From Saccharina japonica (lineage: Eukaryota; Sar; Phaeophyceae; Laminariales; Laminariaceae): a DNA stretch of 64,000 nucleotides. The notes under the pieces were generated by a model. That model was not told the DNA's origin, ran no database searches, and worked only from the letters and a program-made list of their open reading frames with translations. This document shows, piece after piece, positions 26,321-39,200 of this stretch (position 1 is its first letter; every line of letters begins with the position of its first letter). Where the stretch lies: contig MEHQ01000169.1 of NCBI GenBank assembly GCA_008828725.1, forward strand, positions 1,371,412 to 1,435,411, given 5' to 3'. The position numbers and the translations under genes were made by a program.

Positions 26321-26504
26321 ACTGTAGCAACGTAAACACAGCGCACCCAGCAGTCTGTTTTTTTCACCGTGCGTGAGGCACGTACGCGTATGTACTTTAT
26401 GTGGTCACACACCACAAACTACGAGACATCGATCTGTTGTTGGAAACTTCTTGGAAAGTTGGAATATTGCTTATTATTATTAGGAGTTCATGTTTGTCAC
26501 ACAG

Positions 26505-26568
26505 TCCTATTATTAAATAAAATTATTATAAATACGTCAGCTGTGAGTTCAACCGATTGAATATTGTC
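26505..26568. repeat. Short dispersed repeat, inverted match at 29.5 kb
   Basis: A stretch of about 60 bp containing GTCAGCTGTGAGTTCAACCG recurs in reverse complement at about 29500-29563. There it interrupts dispersed repeat C and so appears to be an insertion. Confidence 0.6.
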
Positions 26569-27115
26569 GTGTCAACGAAGTGGCACGGAAAGCGTCACGG
26601 GAGTACGTATCACTGCTAGATGAGGCGGGGCGTACTGCACGAGTACTGCATGCACTCATCCCGACGGCAAAATTGAAACTGTGGTCAGGGCAACGTCGGT
26701 GCCCTTAATACATTCGACACAATATGGAATTTTGGAATTTTTGACGTATGTATGAGTGCCCCCATTATTAATAGCTGGATTTTGATTATACATTGGTCTT
26801 GGTATACCAATACAGCAGTATATCGTGTTCCTCGGACACTAACCAATGTCTTGAATTCGTATAATATGGGTTTGTTCTGCTGTTGTAGTATGTGTGGTGC
26901 ACAAAATGAATGCGTTCGGCTCAGGAGGGGTAACTTTTTGTGGTTCATATCCGCCTGCATTCCTGGATGTTCCGTCAATTTCCAATTTTCGACGTGCAAA
27001 ACATCAACAACCAACCATTATTTTGCGAGTTTGTCCGCCTTTTTTTTCGGCCACTCCGCACGTCCAACTTGCTTGGAGTTCTCTCCGCGCATGCGTCGTA
27101 CCAAAGCTATATACC

Positions 27116-28061
27116 CAGTGTTGTGAACCGAAAATGAAAATGGACTCGGTCGGTTTTTCGGTTTCTCGCCGAAAAGTCGGTCGGTTTCGGTCGGTTTTTT
27201 TGTTTAAACCGAAAAAAACCGAAACCGAAACCGAAATTTTTCGGTCGGTTTTTCGGTCGGTTTCCCGACTAAACTAGCCAATTGGTCTACATTTCGAAGG
27301 GTTCGGTGCGCATGTGTTGGCACAATGTGACGGTATGGTGTCAAGTGGCCCTCCTGCAGTACCTGCGTCTGCTGCGCCACACACACGGTACAGGACGACA
27401 TGCAAATTTATAATCTGCAGTCGACAATAGCTACAGGTACAGCAGTTGCTACAATAAAAAAAAATAGTAGGATAACGAGGGCACGATGGCGCTGCTGATG
27501 TGCAGTCTAGATACCATGTATGATGTAATGAAAAATTATAGATACAACTTGCAGCGTACAGCTAGCACCGTCAAGAACTTTAGGTTGCTGAAGGGGGGGC
27601 TGTGAGTACGAATTAATGCGTATTGTAGGCAGAGGGCGATAGTTTACCGGGCGAAGAAGCGCATGAAAACGGACATGGCTATCAAGGTCAGAGTCAGCAC
27701 TGCCGCCTGAACCGGACATGGCTATCCTTCGCAATCTCGCGACGCACTGCTGTACCCTGTACCGCTGTACCCCGTGCCCTGTGCGACTGCTGTTGCTGCT
27801 GCTGCGGGCTGTGTGCTCTGTGCTGGGTGCTGTGTGCGTATCAGATGTCCATACATAACGGGGTTTCCATGTAGATATGTAGGCGTTATTGACTTAGGGG
27901 ACGGGGAAAAAAAAAACCGACCGAAAAAAACCGAGTCGGTTTTTCGGTTTCGGTTTTTTTTACAAACCGAAAAACCGAAAAAAAAAGTCGGTTTTCGGTC
28001 GGGAAAAACCGAAAAAAACCGACCGAAAAAACCGACTTTCGGTTATCGGTTCACAACACTG
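27116..28061. mobile_element. hAT-type MITE with 8-bp target duplication
   Basis: Perfect 16-bp inverted ends (CAGTGTTGTGAACCGA at 27116-27131, its complement at 28046-28061) enclose 946 bp. An 8-bp direct repeat TATATACC flanks the element at 27108-27115 and 28062-28069. An 8-bp duplication with CAGTG ends is diagnostic of the hAT superfamily. The subterminal regions (27119-27271, 27918-28045) are packed with CGGTTTTTCGGT-type motifs in opposite orientations. No transposase is visible, so it is non-autonomous. Confidence 0.9.
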
Positions 28062-28594
28062 TATATACCAGGTATATGCCAGTACTGCTGCACGCAGTTC
28101 TGATTAAATAAGCACACATTCCTTTTTTGTCTGCATGATCAGGGTGATTATTGCTGTATATAGTTAGTGGTACTGCTACAGTCAGTAGGCAAATGCAGGC
28201 GCCGTAGATACATACTTGGAAGTATCTGTGGACCGAAGCTCCATAAACGAGTAGGGTGAGACGTTCCGTGTCCCAAGCTGAAGATACCATATTTAAATGG
28301 TTTAGGGAGTTATAAAGTCTTTCACGAGCTGACCGGACGATAATTTGCCGGGCTCAACATTGGAGTAGGCGCTGGTTTGCTGCAGTCTACCCCCCTAAGC
28401 AGAACCACATTCGTATCGGCTCGCTAGACGGACAAAGATCGAGAGATCACCGTGAACGCGCGTTTGAAAGGGCAATGATTTTACAAATACTTGCCTATAA
28501 GGACGGGGACCGAGATATTTCCATGCGCTTTTCGGCCGCAGAAATAAAGTATCTGCAGTGCTCGTACAGTTAGTACTGTATGTAGTAGTGGTAC

Positions 28595-29186
28595 GTATAT
28601 ACTAGGCCCTGACCCATTTGGTGGGCATAGCGATTGACATAATTGGCTCCATGTACCATAAGCAAAGCCATAAGCTGGAGTGGGCACGTGCCATTAGGAT
28701 TGTGGGCACAAGGGGTGGCAAAACAAGAGAAAATATGCCATAGACAGCCTATGCCACCCCTATTCTTGAAGCTGGGCTCGTTGAAAGCCCGGGCTAGATG
28801 CCCAGTCGGCATCGGGAACTTCGCTGAATACTTAAACAGCATCAATGCGATTGACTTATATGCATACGATTCAGAATTTCAGCAGTTGGTTTATGTTCAC
28901 ACACCCCGCTTATGTGTTTAAATACACCCTAAAACACGAAGAAGTCACACAGTGGAAAAATGGCCAAACCCTGGTGCCATAGTTCGCACTTCTGCGCAAA
29001 ACCGACAAAAAAAACGTGAACGGTCCCCAAAAAGGTGGCTTGTGGCTACCAAAACCTGAGCCAAAACTGTGGGAAAATGGCCAAACCCTGGTGCCATAGT
29101 TGGCTTGTTTGGTCTCGTGCCATTCCGGAAAAGTGGGCACGAAAAATAAAAATAAAACACCAAATGGGTCAGGGCCTAGTATATAC
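28595..29186. mobile_element. 592-bp non-autonomous DNA transposon with 29-bp perfect inverted ends
   Basis: The 29 bases at 28595-28623 (beginning GTATATACTAGGCCCTGACC) are exactly complementary to 29158-29186. Inside, a phrase of about 32 bp containing AATGGCCAAACCCTGG is directly repeated near 28956 and 29075. No transposase frame is present. The outermost ATAT on each side may be part of the ends or a short target duplication; this cannot be separated because ATAT is self-complementary. Superfamily unknown. Confidence 0.85.
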
Positions 29187-29409
29187 ATGGCATTTCCCCC
29201 CGAAGGTTCTACTAATAGCACTTTGGCAGGCGTTTCCTTAACACAGCGTTGTAGGCTCGCAGAAAAAACAGAGTGACATGGACGTCTTCCCCACATTGCT
29301 GCGACCATGCCAAGACGTGTAGTGTCGAATTAGATGGCGTATTGACCGATATATAGTCTGAATACATACGAGTATTATATATATATTATATTGATCATAC
29401 GAACAAGGA

Positions 29410-29705
29410 ACGTAATCCCTAGCAGGTACCGGTAGGAAATAGCGCCCTCCCCAAAAAAATACGACGAATTATAATTTACATATATCTCGCTCGACCTACA
29501 AAAAAACTATTCAATCGGTTGAACTCACAGCTGACGTACGAGTATTTGCAATAATTTTATTTAACTCGCACGCCAAAAATATCTTCACCGATGTGTTGCC
29601 CTTGTCGAAGCGGTCTTCTAGATCTGCCCAACGTCGAAAAAACCGGCGCATTCTTGATTTTATTGCCCGAAGGTGAAATGTTGTGCTTCTTGCTGGAACC
29701 AGCTT
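29410..29705. repeat. Dispersed repeat C, copy 2
   Basis: It matches 24985-25215 but carries an insertion of about 60 bp at 29502-29563 that is itself a repeat (inverted match near 26505-26568). The order of shared phrases is kept on both sides of the insertion. Confidence 0.65.
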
Positions 29706-29942
29706 GTATGCACGTCCACATCCACGCGTGCGTGATTGAGTTACATTGTTTGAAGTCCCTACAGCAGTTGTTCTTGTCGGCGTTTTCTTGTCCTAAGTGC
29801 CCGATACTGGCATTCGCGCTCTAGAACATCTAGAAGAATTAGGCGGCTAGAGCCCCTAGAGGCCGACAGAGCCCATTGGGGACGGGGCCGGAAACGGACG
29901 TGCCCGGGACTGCAAATATACGTAGCCTCGGAGCAATGTAAT

Positions 29943-30085
29943 GCATTAGGGGACCGGTGCATTAGGGGACCGAACCTGGGATTTGTGGCCAGGGGACCGG
30001 TGCATTAGGGGACCGAACCTGGGATTTTGGCTAGGGGACCGGTGCATGAGGGGGCCGCTTCGAGCATTTTCGCTAAGGGGCCCGT
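29943..30085. repeat. GGGGACCGGTGCATTAG minisatellite
   Basis: Several units contain AGGGGACCGGTGCATTAG and GAACCTGGGATTT and decay towards 30085. Confidence 0.8.
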
Positions 30086-30169
30086 TTGGTACGCGACCGT
30101 AAACTGGACATGGGCTATTAGTGTGCACTCGTTTGAGGGTTAGGGTTAAAATAGTATTGTTACCGGGAC

Positions 30170-30805
30170 TTGGAAAAAATTCCCAGACTGATGGGAAGTT
30201 ATAAAATGCCATCGCATGAATGCGGAACGATTTTAGTGTTAATATAACCCCCTGCCATGTTCGTACTCCATCCATCGAAACAGAAATGCTCTTGATTTAT
30301 TCGCGTCACGGGTCGAATTCGTACCGATTGATCTGAAATTAATCGTCGACGAGGCTAAAAAACACGCTAAGCTCAAGTCACGGTGAAAAACAAAACGACT
30401 GACGAGTACGACTTCGTACTCAGTACTTCGATCAATGTAGGCAAAGTGTCATGAATACTCGTATGTTGTTGTGAACTACTTATTGAATCATATTCCCGGA
30501 CAGATTATAAGTAAAACAAATTCCATCGCATGAATGCGGACCGATTTTATTTGTAATACAAACCCCTGCCATATTCGTACTCCAACAATTGAAACAGAAA
30601 TGTTGATTTATCGGCGTCATGTGTCTAATTCGTACCGAAGAAATAGTCGACGAGGCTGAAAAACACGCCAAGCTCAAATCACGGTTAATCACGGTTAGAC
30701 TGAAATGTACGATTTCGTACTCAGTACTTCGGTCAATGTTGGCAAAGTGTCGTGAATACTCTTATTTCGTTCTGAATGACTTGGGACATATTCCCAGACC
30801 GAGGG
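30170..30805. repeat. Tandem duplication, about 310-bp units
   Basis: Two full diverged units and the start of a third share AATTCCCAGAC or ATATTCCC(G/A)GAC, CATCGCATGAATGCGGA, GTCGACGAGGCT and TACTTCG(A/G)TCAATGT. Boundaries are near 30170, 30490 and 30785. No coding potential is recognised. Confidence 0.75.
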
Positions 30806-32520
30806 TACTTTTTTTTGCTTCGTGGAGTTTTCTTTGTTGTCATACGAAGTATACGAGAACCTACTGCTGCTTGACCGCAATCACAGCAGTTCATTCCACC
30901 TTTCTTTCCCGTGCACGGTCTTCCTGCGGTGCTGGGTATGGACTGCGAACAGACAACGTCGCCGCAGCAGCAGCGACGGAGGCAGCAGCAGCAGCAGCAA
31001 CTGCAGCCTCTTCGAGACACGTGCACAAGCTGCGATTTCTGCACCAAAGAGAGACTACGCTGTTGTGATGTTCTCCTTCCCCGCGGCAGGTGTGCGACTC
31101 AATCGTATTTCGAAAATAAATCGAAGATTCAAACAAGCTGGCGGTACGGCCATGGCTGCGCCCGCGGCGCCAATTCTACGAACATTGCTAGCTAATTCAA
31201 GCCTACCGCCCAGTCGATATCCTCGCCATAGAACTTCCTTGCGTCAAAATTGTCGTATATTATAGGTGGTACTTCTACTGCTGTAGGCTCTCAACACCTA
31301 CGTACCCAAAGCGCTGCGTATAGAAGCTGTGACTTAGCTCAGCTGAGTGGAGCTGGGCCGTATAACAGACAAAATAAATACCACCGGAACAGCAGTACAA
31401 TTACAGTACAGTACAGGACATATGTGTACTGCTGTACAGTGATGGACAACACAATGTCATGTACATACATCATCACACATAAGAAACTATTTCAGACACA
31501 CAGAAGCCTGGAAACCTGGGGAGTTATGTATGACTCTGAAGATTGTGCCAGCTTTTTGCGTAGTCTCTCCGGGAACCTTGGCAGCATTTCTATTTCTCCG
31601 TCGATTGTGATATTGACCAGGGCAGCACGCTCAACTCTGAAACCCCCCAGTGAATATCCACGAGATCGACACGATGGCGCGAGTTATACCCCATGACGTC
31701 GAGGTGCTGCCGACGAGCCCCTTGCATCGAGCACATCATACGTTGCATACCACATACCGTGCGGAGTGCGGAGTGGACAATGCAGTCCGGTGCACGCTTC
31801 TAGTGCCCAGTGCCCTATGCCCCTATGTTTCTCGTGACACCGCAGGTAGCACTATCTATAGTAGCTACTGTTGTAACCATCGCCGAGGAAAAGGACGTCC
31901 GGTATTTGCCCCCGACAAAACTATTCTCGTGTATTCGTACCACGTTGTGTTCATGTTTTTTTCTTATTTTTTTCTATTTCTTTAGTTGTCTCTCTTTCAC
32001 GCACCGCAGGGTAGGTCGTGCCTGTCATACCTGTCATTGCATTGTCTGCTCTGCTTATTGCATTGCAACGTGTGTAGTATCTCTGTGTCGTGGCTTTGTG
32101 ACCGCATAACAACTACTGTACTACAGTATACAAGGTGGGGTCACCGCGGCGGGCTGACGCTCGCCTGCAGCTTCGCGCATGTCCGTAACGGCGAAGAGAG
32201 GTAGACTATTGACTGGTGCTTCGGTAGGGGAGGTGCTTGTTTTCCACCTGCACAGAGCCACTCGGCCGAGTGACTGCTTTACTGCATTGTGCTCAATACC
32301 TTTTTTTTTTGTTCCATATGCACCGCCATTGAAGGTTTTGTTATGTAACGCGAACAAACTATGTTTAGGTCCAATTTTCAGCTAGATTCTGAGCCACTCG
32401 TCCAAGTGGCCAAAACTCGGTAGAAAAATTGTGGGTACCCCCCTATCGAAGCACCAGTCTATTACAGTCGTAGGTAAGCTCAGGGCGCACAAAAAGCCTC
32501 TGTACTGCAAAGGGGTGTAC
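30806..32520. other. Intergenic, mostly featureless
   Basis: A CAGCAG-rich tract lies at 30961-31000. Several frames of 100-149 codons overlap in different phases and show no conserved motif. I see no supported gene. Confidence 0.4.
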
Positions 32521-32702
32521 AGCACAGGACACCTGATAAAAAGCACTAATTATGACCCGGGCTGGGTTTCTTATTTATTTGAGAGAGGGTGCGGTCTACA
32601 CTAACTTAATTTTAACGGCTCCTGAGTTTATTATTTCCTTGTAAATCTCAGCCTGGGTTTCACGTTACCTTGTTTGTTATTTTTTGATGGGTGTCCTGTG
32701 CT
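32521..32702. mobile_element. Small MITE, family A copy 2
   Basis: A 182-bp element with AGCACAGGACACC at the left and the complement of the same 13 bases at the right. Inside there are two copies of CTGGGTTTC. It is the same family as 2604-2711 and 43283-43454. Confidence 0.7.
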
Positions 32703-33296
32703 CCAACAGTCACGTTTCGTGTGCATATATTACAGTACGAACATGTTGACGGTAAGTACGTACGTACGGCTGCACTGAAGAACACCCGGGGTGGCAGGTG
32801 TACAATGACGAACAACAGCAGCAGCAACAACAGAAAGATAGATTCACATACGCACAGCAGCAGATTAACATATGCTATCGTACTCTTACATAGAATGGTA
32901 GCGCTCATATTTATAGCTTGATCAAGCTTGATTGGGATTTCCCGCTAACTGTGGGAGACGACAGACCTGATGCATCGCATACAAAGGAAGCATATTCCAT
33001 ACCGTAGAACCCTTGACCACGTCATCACGCCTCTCTTACCGCCCCTTGTTTCATATCCCCCCTGTATTTCTTTTCCGTCTTCACCCGTGCCCTGCCTCCG
33101 CGCTTCGCTTCTCAATGCTGACTGACTGTCGCTACCGAACAGCCTTGACGTCAAAACGAGCAACCCACACTGCCACAATCACCGCAAGAACCAGCCGGCC
33201 AGGTCGAAACGGAAGGAAGCAACGCCTTCTCAACATAGTGGTTCCATCTCCCGCAAGGGGATAGCGTGATCGCCCCAATTCACGCCAGACGGGGAC

Positions 33297-36200
33297 ATGG
33301 CGGCAGCACCACGAGGGAGGAGTGCGTCGGGCGCGTCGCGCGTACTGCCCCTCAAGAGGTGTGAATTGAAGCGGTTTCGTTTTCGAGCGTTTCAGGCCCT
33401 AAGAGATATGTACCCTCGTTGTGCTGGTCAAGTTGATCGTCAACAACCATGAATTTGTGCGTAGAGGACTTGCGGCGGAATTACTGTATACCAAACGTCA
33501 GTAGAACTACTGTATTAATAGTAACAGCATCCAAGCCGGCCGTATGCAGCGAACGCCGTTAAATGTAAAAACGCCATATATATGATGCGGCAACACAAGA
33601 TTTCTCCCGAGTCAGCCGTGACAAACGACGCCCTTCCGCAGGCATAGTTGCACAAAATAACAGTAGGAGTAGAAATGGAGTCAGTACCATTGGACGAATA
33701 GCCTTCAGGCTCACGTGGTGTGTGCTTGGGCATGTCGGCACCGCGGCTGCTTGTTCGCCATTTCCTTGGGAACGCCGGGCAACTCTTGCGTAAATCCACG
33801 GAGTCAAGTCGGGAACCGGCGACGTGCAACCCCGAAAGCAGCCGGTGCCGGATTGGTTATGGTGCGATCTGCCTCTTTGTGCCCATTGAAACCTCAGGTG
33901 TCGGCTGAGCGCGTCTCCGGCGACGGGTTTAGTGGGCATGCAAGAGAACGCGTTCTTGAGCGACTATTTCGAGTGCCTGGGATTTTTCCCTCTAGCAAGC
34001 GAAAGGTGAGCGGCGCAGCCTTCAGCTGTGCCATGAGCGGTTTACTTCAAGGCTTATTCACGTCACCATTTTGTTGCTGTCGTTACATATGTTCTGAATA
34101 TTAAGATGGCTTCTCTGGCAGACGCAGTTTTGCCGCCGCTGGTAGAACCGCAATGGAGGATGAATGCTTGGAACGGGAACACACGCACACCAAGTGAAAG
34201 GAATCGAAACTTTATAATGGGGGTGTAAACACAGCACCAACTTGATGCAACAACAAATCGTGTATCGTGTTGTCCTGGTAAGACGGAACCCCGACGCGTT
34301 CCGTTCGCAGCTTGGTTCGGCAGGCGATGGTCAACATTATGCTTGGCTGCAAGCCTCAAATTGGGCAAGAAGGGTTAAGTGACGGCACAGATGACCGCGT
34401 GCGGAGAGGGCAAGCAGTATTTTCGCAACAGGGCTCTGGTGGGAGTTGGAGCAACAAGTTGGCGTGCCAAGATAGGACGGACTATCCCCTCAAGTGCATC
34501 TTCTGGTGTGCGATCGCTCTCGGGGCTCTCGTGCAGGGTTGCTCCTCGGAATTTGTGAGTAAATTCCGTGTTGAATACCAAGCCCTTTGACAAAGCTGTA
34601 GTCTACCCTTACTCCACGTACTGTGCCAACATTTATATGACACAAGGGTACTGTAGCTTGTCTGTATACAGTTGTGTGTCGTGACGGATTTTCTTACTTT
34701 TTGTGTGGTATAGGGCATGTGCCCTTTGGAGTGTTGAGCGGATATTGCCTATATCACAACAACATCACCAGGGTATAGGAGTTGTCTGTCCCGTGAGCTA
34801 TTTTACGTTGTGTGGTGCCACTCGACCTACTCCTTCAGAGTTTGAACTGTTCCTGGCATGAGCAGGTGTGAGCACGTAAGCGCTTGCGTTCTCTACCGCA
34901 CGCAAACTATATTCAACCAGAAGCAGTTTTTTTCGAGGTTTTGTCGGGCTGCTAATTTCAGACCCATTCTGAAATCACAGGGTATGAGGCAGTTGCTGAA
35001 TGACGAACTCTCCCGAATCGCACGTCTCCACGCTTCACTTTTAATCATTTTATACTACAATTGAAACTGGCACAGTGTGCATGGTGATCGTTTGGGATTG
35101 CTCCCGGATCATACGCTGATTTCTCTCGGTTTGTGCTTGGATCGGTCTCGTCGGCTGCGTCGAGGGCTTACCGTAGTCCTCCATCGAATCATTGCTCCCG
35201 GCTCTGGGTATGCCGCGGCAACTCTTTCATGAACACACGACGCGTGCTACGGTAGAGGTAGCACTTTTTGGCTGAATATTTTTCCGAACGATCGGGCTTC
35301 TTAACCCAGATTCGTCGGACATTCATTTTTGTGACGAATGTTTTTTCAGAATTTACTTCGGTCATGAGATTTCGCATCCGGCAGCACTGTTATTTTCTTC
35401 CAAAATCATTTTTTCGGTGAGGTATGACGCTCCTTAAGTGAGGATCTCAGAAAAACATGGTGCACCTCTATCGTAGCATGCGTCACACCCAGAGTCGACA
35501 GCTCTCGTCGGAACGGTCGGGCACAACCACTGACGACTGCATTTGTTGCCGCGGGTGATGGGGTACGAGGAGCCTGCATTGCTCAAACCGAGGCTTGGTT
35601 GTACGTTTTCAGGTAACGGGCCATAAAGGTGTCTCCTGTTGCGTCGGGGGAGGCGAGTGAAGCATCGGACCTTTTGACCCTTTGTTTGCCGCCGACTAGA
35701 CTTGTCCAGTTGTTGGTTGGTCGACAGAAGACGGGTCATGCCGGTAACGAGGAAAACAATAGCATTGTCCCTCATTTGGCCTCCATGTGCCAAGGTGCGT
35801 TAGTGGTACCCTCGAGCCTGACAATATAACGCGCGTCTGTGTTTTCAAGGTGACAGGGTACGTGAAGCACGCGCGCGATTCTCTAGTGGAGTGCTTCGAC
35901 GGAACAACCGTCGAAACGGCCAGGTGAGGCAATCTCGGCATTGTGCAGATGCGCCTGAAGTGGTGTATCGGCACGATGACGTACTTGTCGGCATCGCAAA
36001 CGGTTTAGTATTGAAGTACGCGCTGTGTTTGTATAGCACTGTTTTCTCTTGGGTGTCTCACCTCATCTTGATTGTGGTGCCTTCATAGGGAGTGAGTTGT
36101 TTCATCACAGCCGAAAGTGAGTATACGTAGATATGGGAGCCAGCGAGGTGGATCGATCGAGTGAGACGCCGTATTGGTGTGGCTGCTTGATAGCTGATTG

Positions 36201-39200
36201 ACGCAGCCCCCGTGTTCGGCGAGGGAATGTAATGTCAAACAGTGCATATATAATTCACTATGTTGTGTTCGTGGACTGGTTAACAGTTTTCGGGCTGAGG
36301 TTACGTCGACGGGAGTGAATGGATCAATCGACTCTTGTCCCGCGTTTGGCCTCATTGGTGGCTTGATTCAAGGTTATGCGTATCCATCCAGATTAGGGGA
36401 TAACTCCCCATACACGTCCTTGTGTCCCTGTCACTTTTTCGATTGCTTAGTCCGCGTTTGCACGTCTTGTTTTGCCTCGGTTCACCTCGCAGGGCCTACC
36501 TCGTTACCGCCTTCTTGTTCAGGTTTCTGGGAGACGAGGCAAGTGCAGAGTTAGCTGGCGTCCATCTGTATACTGCTGTAGTTATATGTACTATAGAGCA
36601 GGACAAAGGTATACCAGCCTCTGTCGTCTGCTCTCTGGCCTTGTTTGTAGCCCCGAGTGTGCCAGCAAGACGAGACATGAAAGACCAACGCAGAGGCGGG
36701 TTGTTCGCTATGCCCGTCTGCCTAGTTCAAGCGCAGCCACGGCAGCTGATCGTTGGGCGTACCCCCCGCGCTATGTCATCGATCACTCGTTCCATTCTGT
36801 TCGTGGCTAAAACTCCATATGTACTATGGATAACCAAGCGTTAGTGTATATTTTCCTGCGAATGACCAACTGTGCCGCTGGTGTTCCACTCGCTACGGTT
36901 AGACGGTTGGTTTCCTTGTGGTACATAAGGTCAATATATCATAATTAATAATACCAACCATATATAATGCGGACTGCGACACGCGACATTACGCCCGCTA
37001 TGCCATACCCATGTTGAAGGTCTGCGCTAGTTCCTCGATTGGTTTACGGCGACCCCTGTAAAACTCGCCTCTCACTGCGTGAGCTAGACAACCAGGGTAC
37101 CGTTTTTGTTTCGGCGGTTACCAAAGCTGGCGATCGAGTCAGATCATTTGCGCGGGGTGGGGAACCTTTGCTCCGCACAAGGAGAATGATCGTATCACGT
37201 AGTGTTTATATGGTAAGGCACCCGCGAGGCAGTTACATAGTGTTCCCATTGCTGTCTCAGGAAGTGGCCACACCATAAATTAAATTAACTCATTGAAGCT
37301 GTCGTCCATATACAAGTCCACCTCAGAGGCGGTTCTTAGCAGGATCCAGCTCACCCTCCATGCGACTCGCCCAATACCTCACGGCGATTCGCGCTTGGTG
37401 CAAGCAATGTCTGCCTGGTTGGTGAAAACCCAACATGCTCCGTCCCGGCATTGTAGGGATGCAAGGGTCTATGGTCATACGACTCCGGACGTGCACGACA
37501 CGAGTGCACCCCACTCCACCCCCCCCTTTTCCTGCGGGTGCTCGTGTTCAACGTTGCAGCTCGTTTTGTTTGTCACTGTTAAGCGTCAACACTTCATCTC
37601 TATCTCCTCATATCGTTTTCCCTTCCTCCCTCTCGTACCCTTATCGCCTTCCTCTCTCTGTGTCTCACTCCCTCTCTACTTCTCTCTCGCCTCCTCTCCG
37701 TCGGACTCTATGCCTGATTTCGACTGCTGCCTCCTCGTGTCATACTATGGCCTACCTGCTATTCGTCTATCGTCCTTTGTGGTCGGAGCAGGAATCCAAC
37801 CGGAAGTATCTGGCCTTCGCGAACAGCATCGTGCAGCGGCTGCCGCAAGACACCATACCCTTGGTAAAGCAACCCCGAAAACGGAGAGGGACTCCTGCGA
37901 TACATTATGTCAGACCAGTCGCACAAACCATGCGGTGTATGGGCGCCATGTTTGGACCTCAAAGGTCAAACCTTTATTTTCGTTTAGGACGGCCTATGGC
38001 TCCGGCTCGAAGAGAATGGGGTTCCCCTTGTGATCAATCGCCCTGGAAACCCGGCAAATGTTTTCCTGACCGTGCACGTCGGAGGCGGTGATGTGATAAA
38101 TTGCCTCTGACAGCACGACCCGACTACAAGACGGGAACTACGGACTCCCGATTGCTCGGCCTTTCCAGCATGCTGTTTCGAAAGTAGCGGTCCCACCCTC
38201 TATGCACAAACGTACCCCCCTTGAGATACGACAGGGGCGTAATCGCTCCTTTAGTACGTGCACAGCCTTCGGTAGAAACGTTTTCGGTTCGATCCTACTG
38301 TACACGTTGATCGGATACAGGGCATGGCAAACATGATACTGGCGCAAATGGACACATCGAGATTCATCCGCCCAAGCTGCGGGGGCTCCAACGGTGAAGG
38401 AAAGGGCAAAGAGAAACCGGCGCATATCAACCATATCCCGACGGTGAGCCAGAACCGTCAATTAGTTAGCGTATGAGGCTCTGTTTCGATATGGACCGTG
38501 TGCGATGGATGTGGTCCGTAAGTATGGTTTGCGGTCCAAGTAACGGCCTCAAGCACGTCCGATGTTTAACTGTATAAAGTGAACTATGGCCGCCTGAGTT
38601 GAAAATATGCAACGGCGACGAGATTGGCCCACGCATATCCAATCAATGCACCGACCTCGTAAATAGTTACATGCGACTGACTCCCCTTTCCCACTGCACG
38701 AGGGTAAATTCGAAAGTCAAGTCTGTAGCCACCATCAGCAACACAATCAAGTGGATGTTAGTCCTTATATTTGTATTTACGAGTATGTCCCCGTCATCTA
38801 TATTATATTAACTTGAGTTGTCGTCGATTGGCAACGACGCTGTGAAACGCAACAATTACTGTGTCAGCTAGACAACCAGCGCCCGTTTTTCATTTTTGGA
38901 TTTGTTGTTTGGCGGTCACCATGGCTAGAGATCGAGTTAGATAAGTTGTGCGGGGTGGAGACGTTTAACTTCGCACAAGGTAATTTCGCATATCACGTAC
39001 TGTAGGAGTTGTAAGGCAGCCACGAGGCGACAGTATAGTATACCTATTTATGAGTCCGGAAGTGGCCATATCATGGAACCAATCAACATTTTCGACGCTG
39101 TCATCCCAATACAAGAACGTCCGCCCCCAACCGCGGTTCTTTGTAGGAATAATCTTACCTTTCATACGATTCGCAGAATACATCACCCAATACCTCACGG

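Noticed and set aside
37293..38033. 246-codon frame, the longest in the window
   Set aside because: It crosses duplicated block D and a C/T-rich tract and is out of phase with the family motif; the real exon 37792-37863 is read in another frame.
38138..38461. 107-codon minus-strand frame with a signal-peptide-like start
   Set aside because: The hydrophobic stretch is weak, there is no homologous family and it lies antisense in an intron of gene 2.
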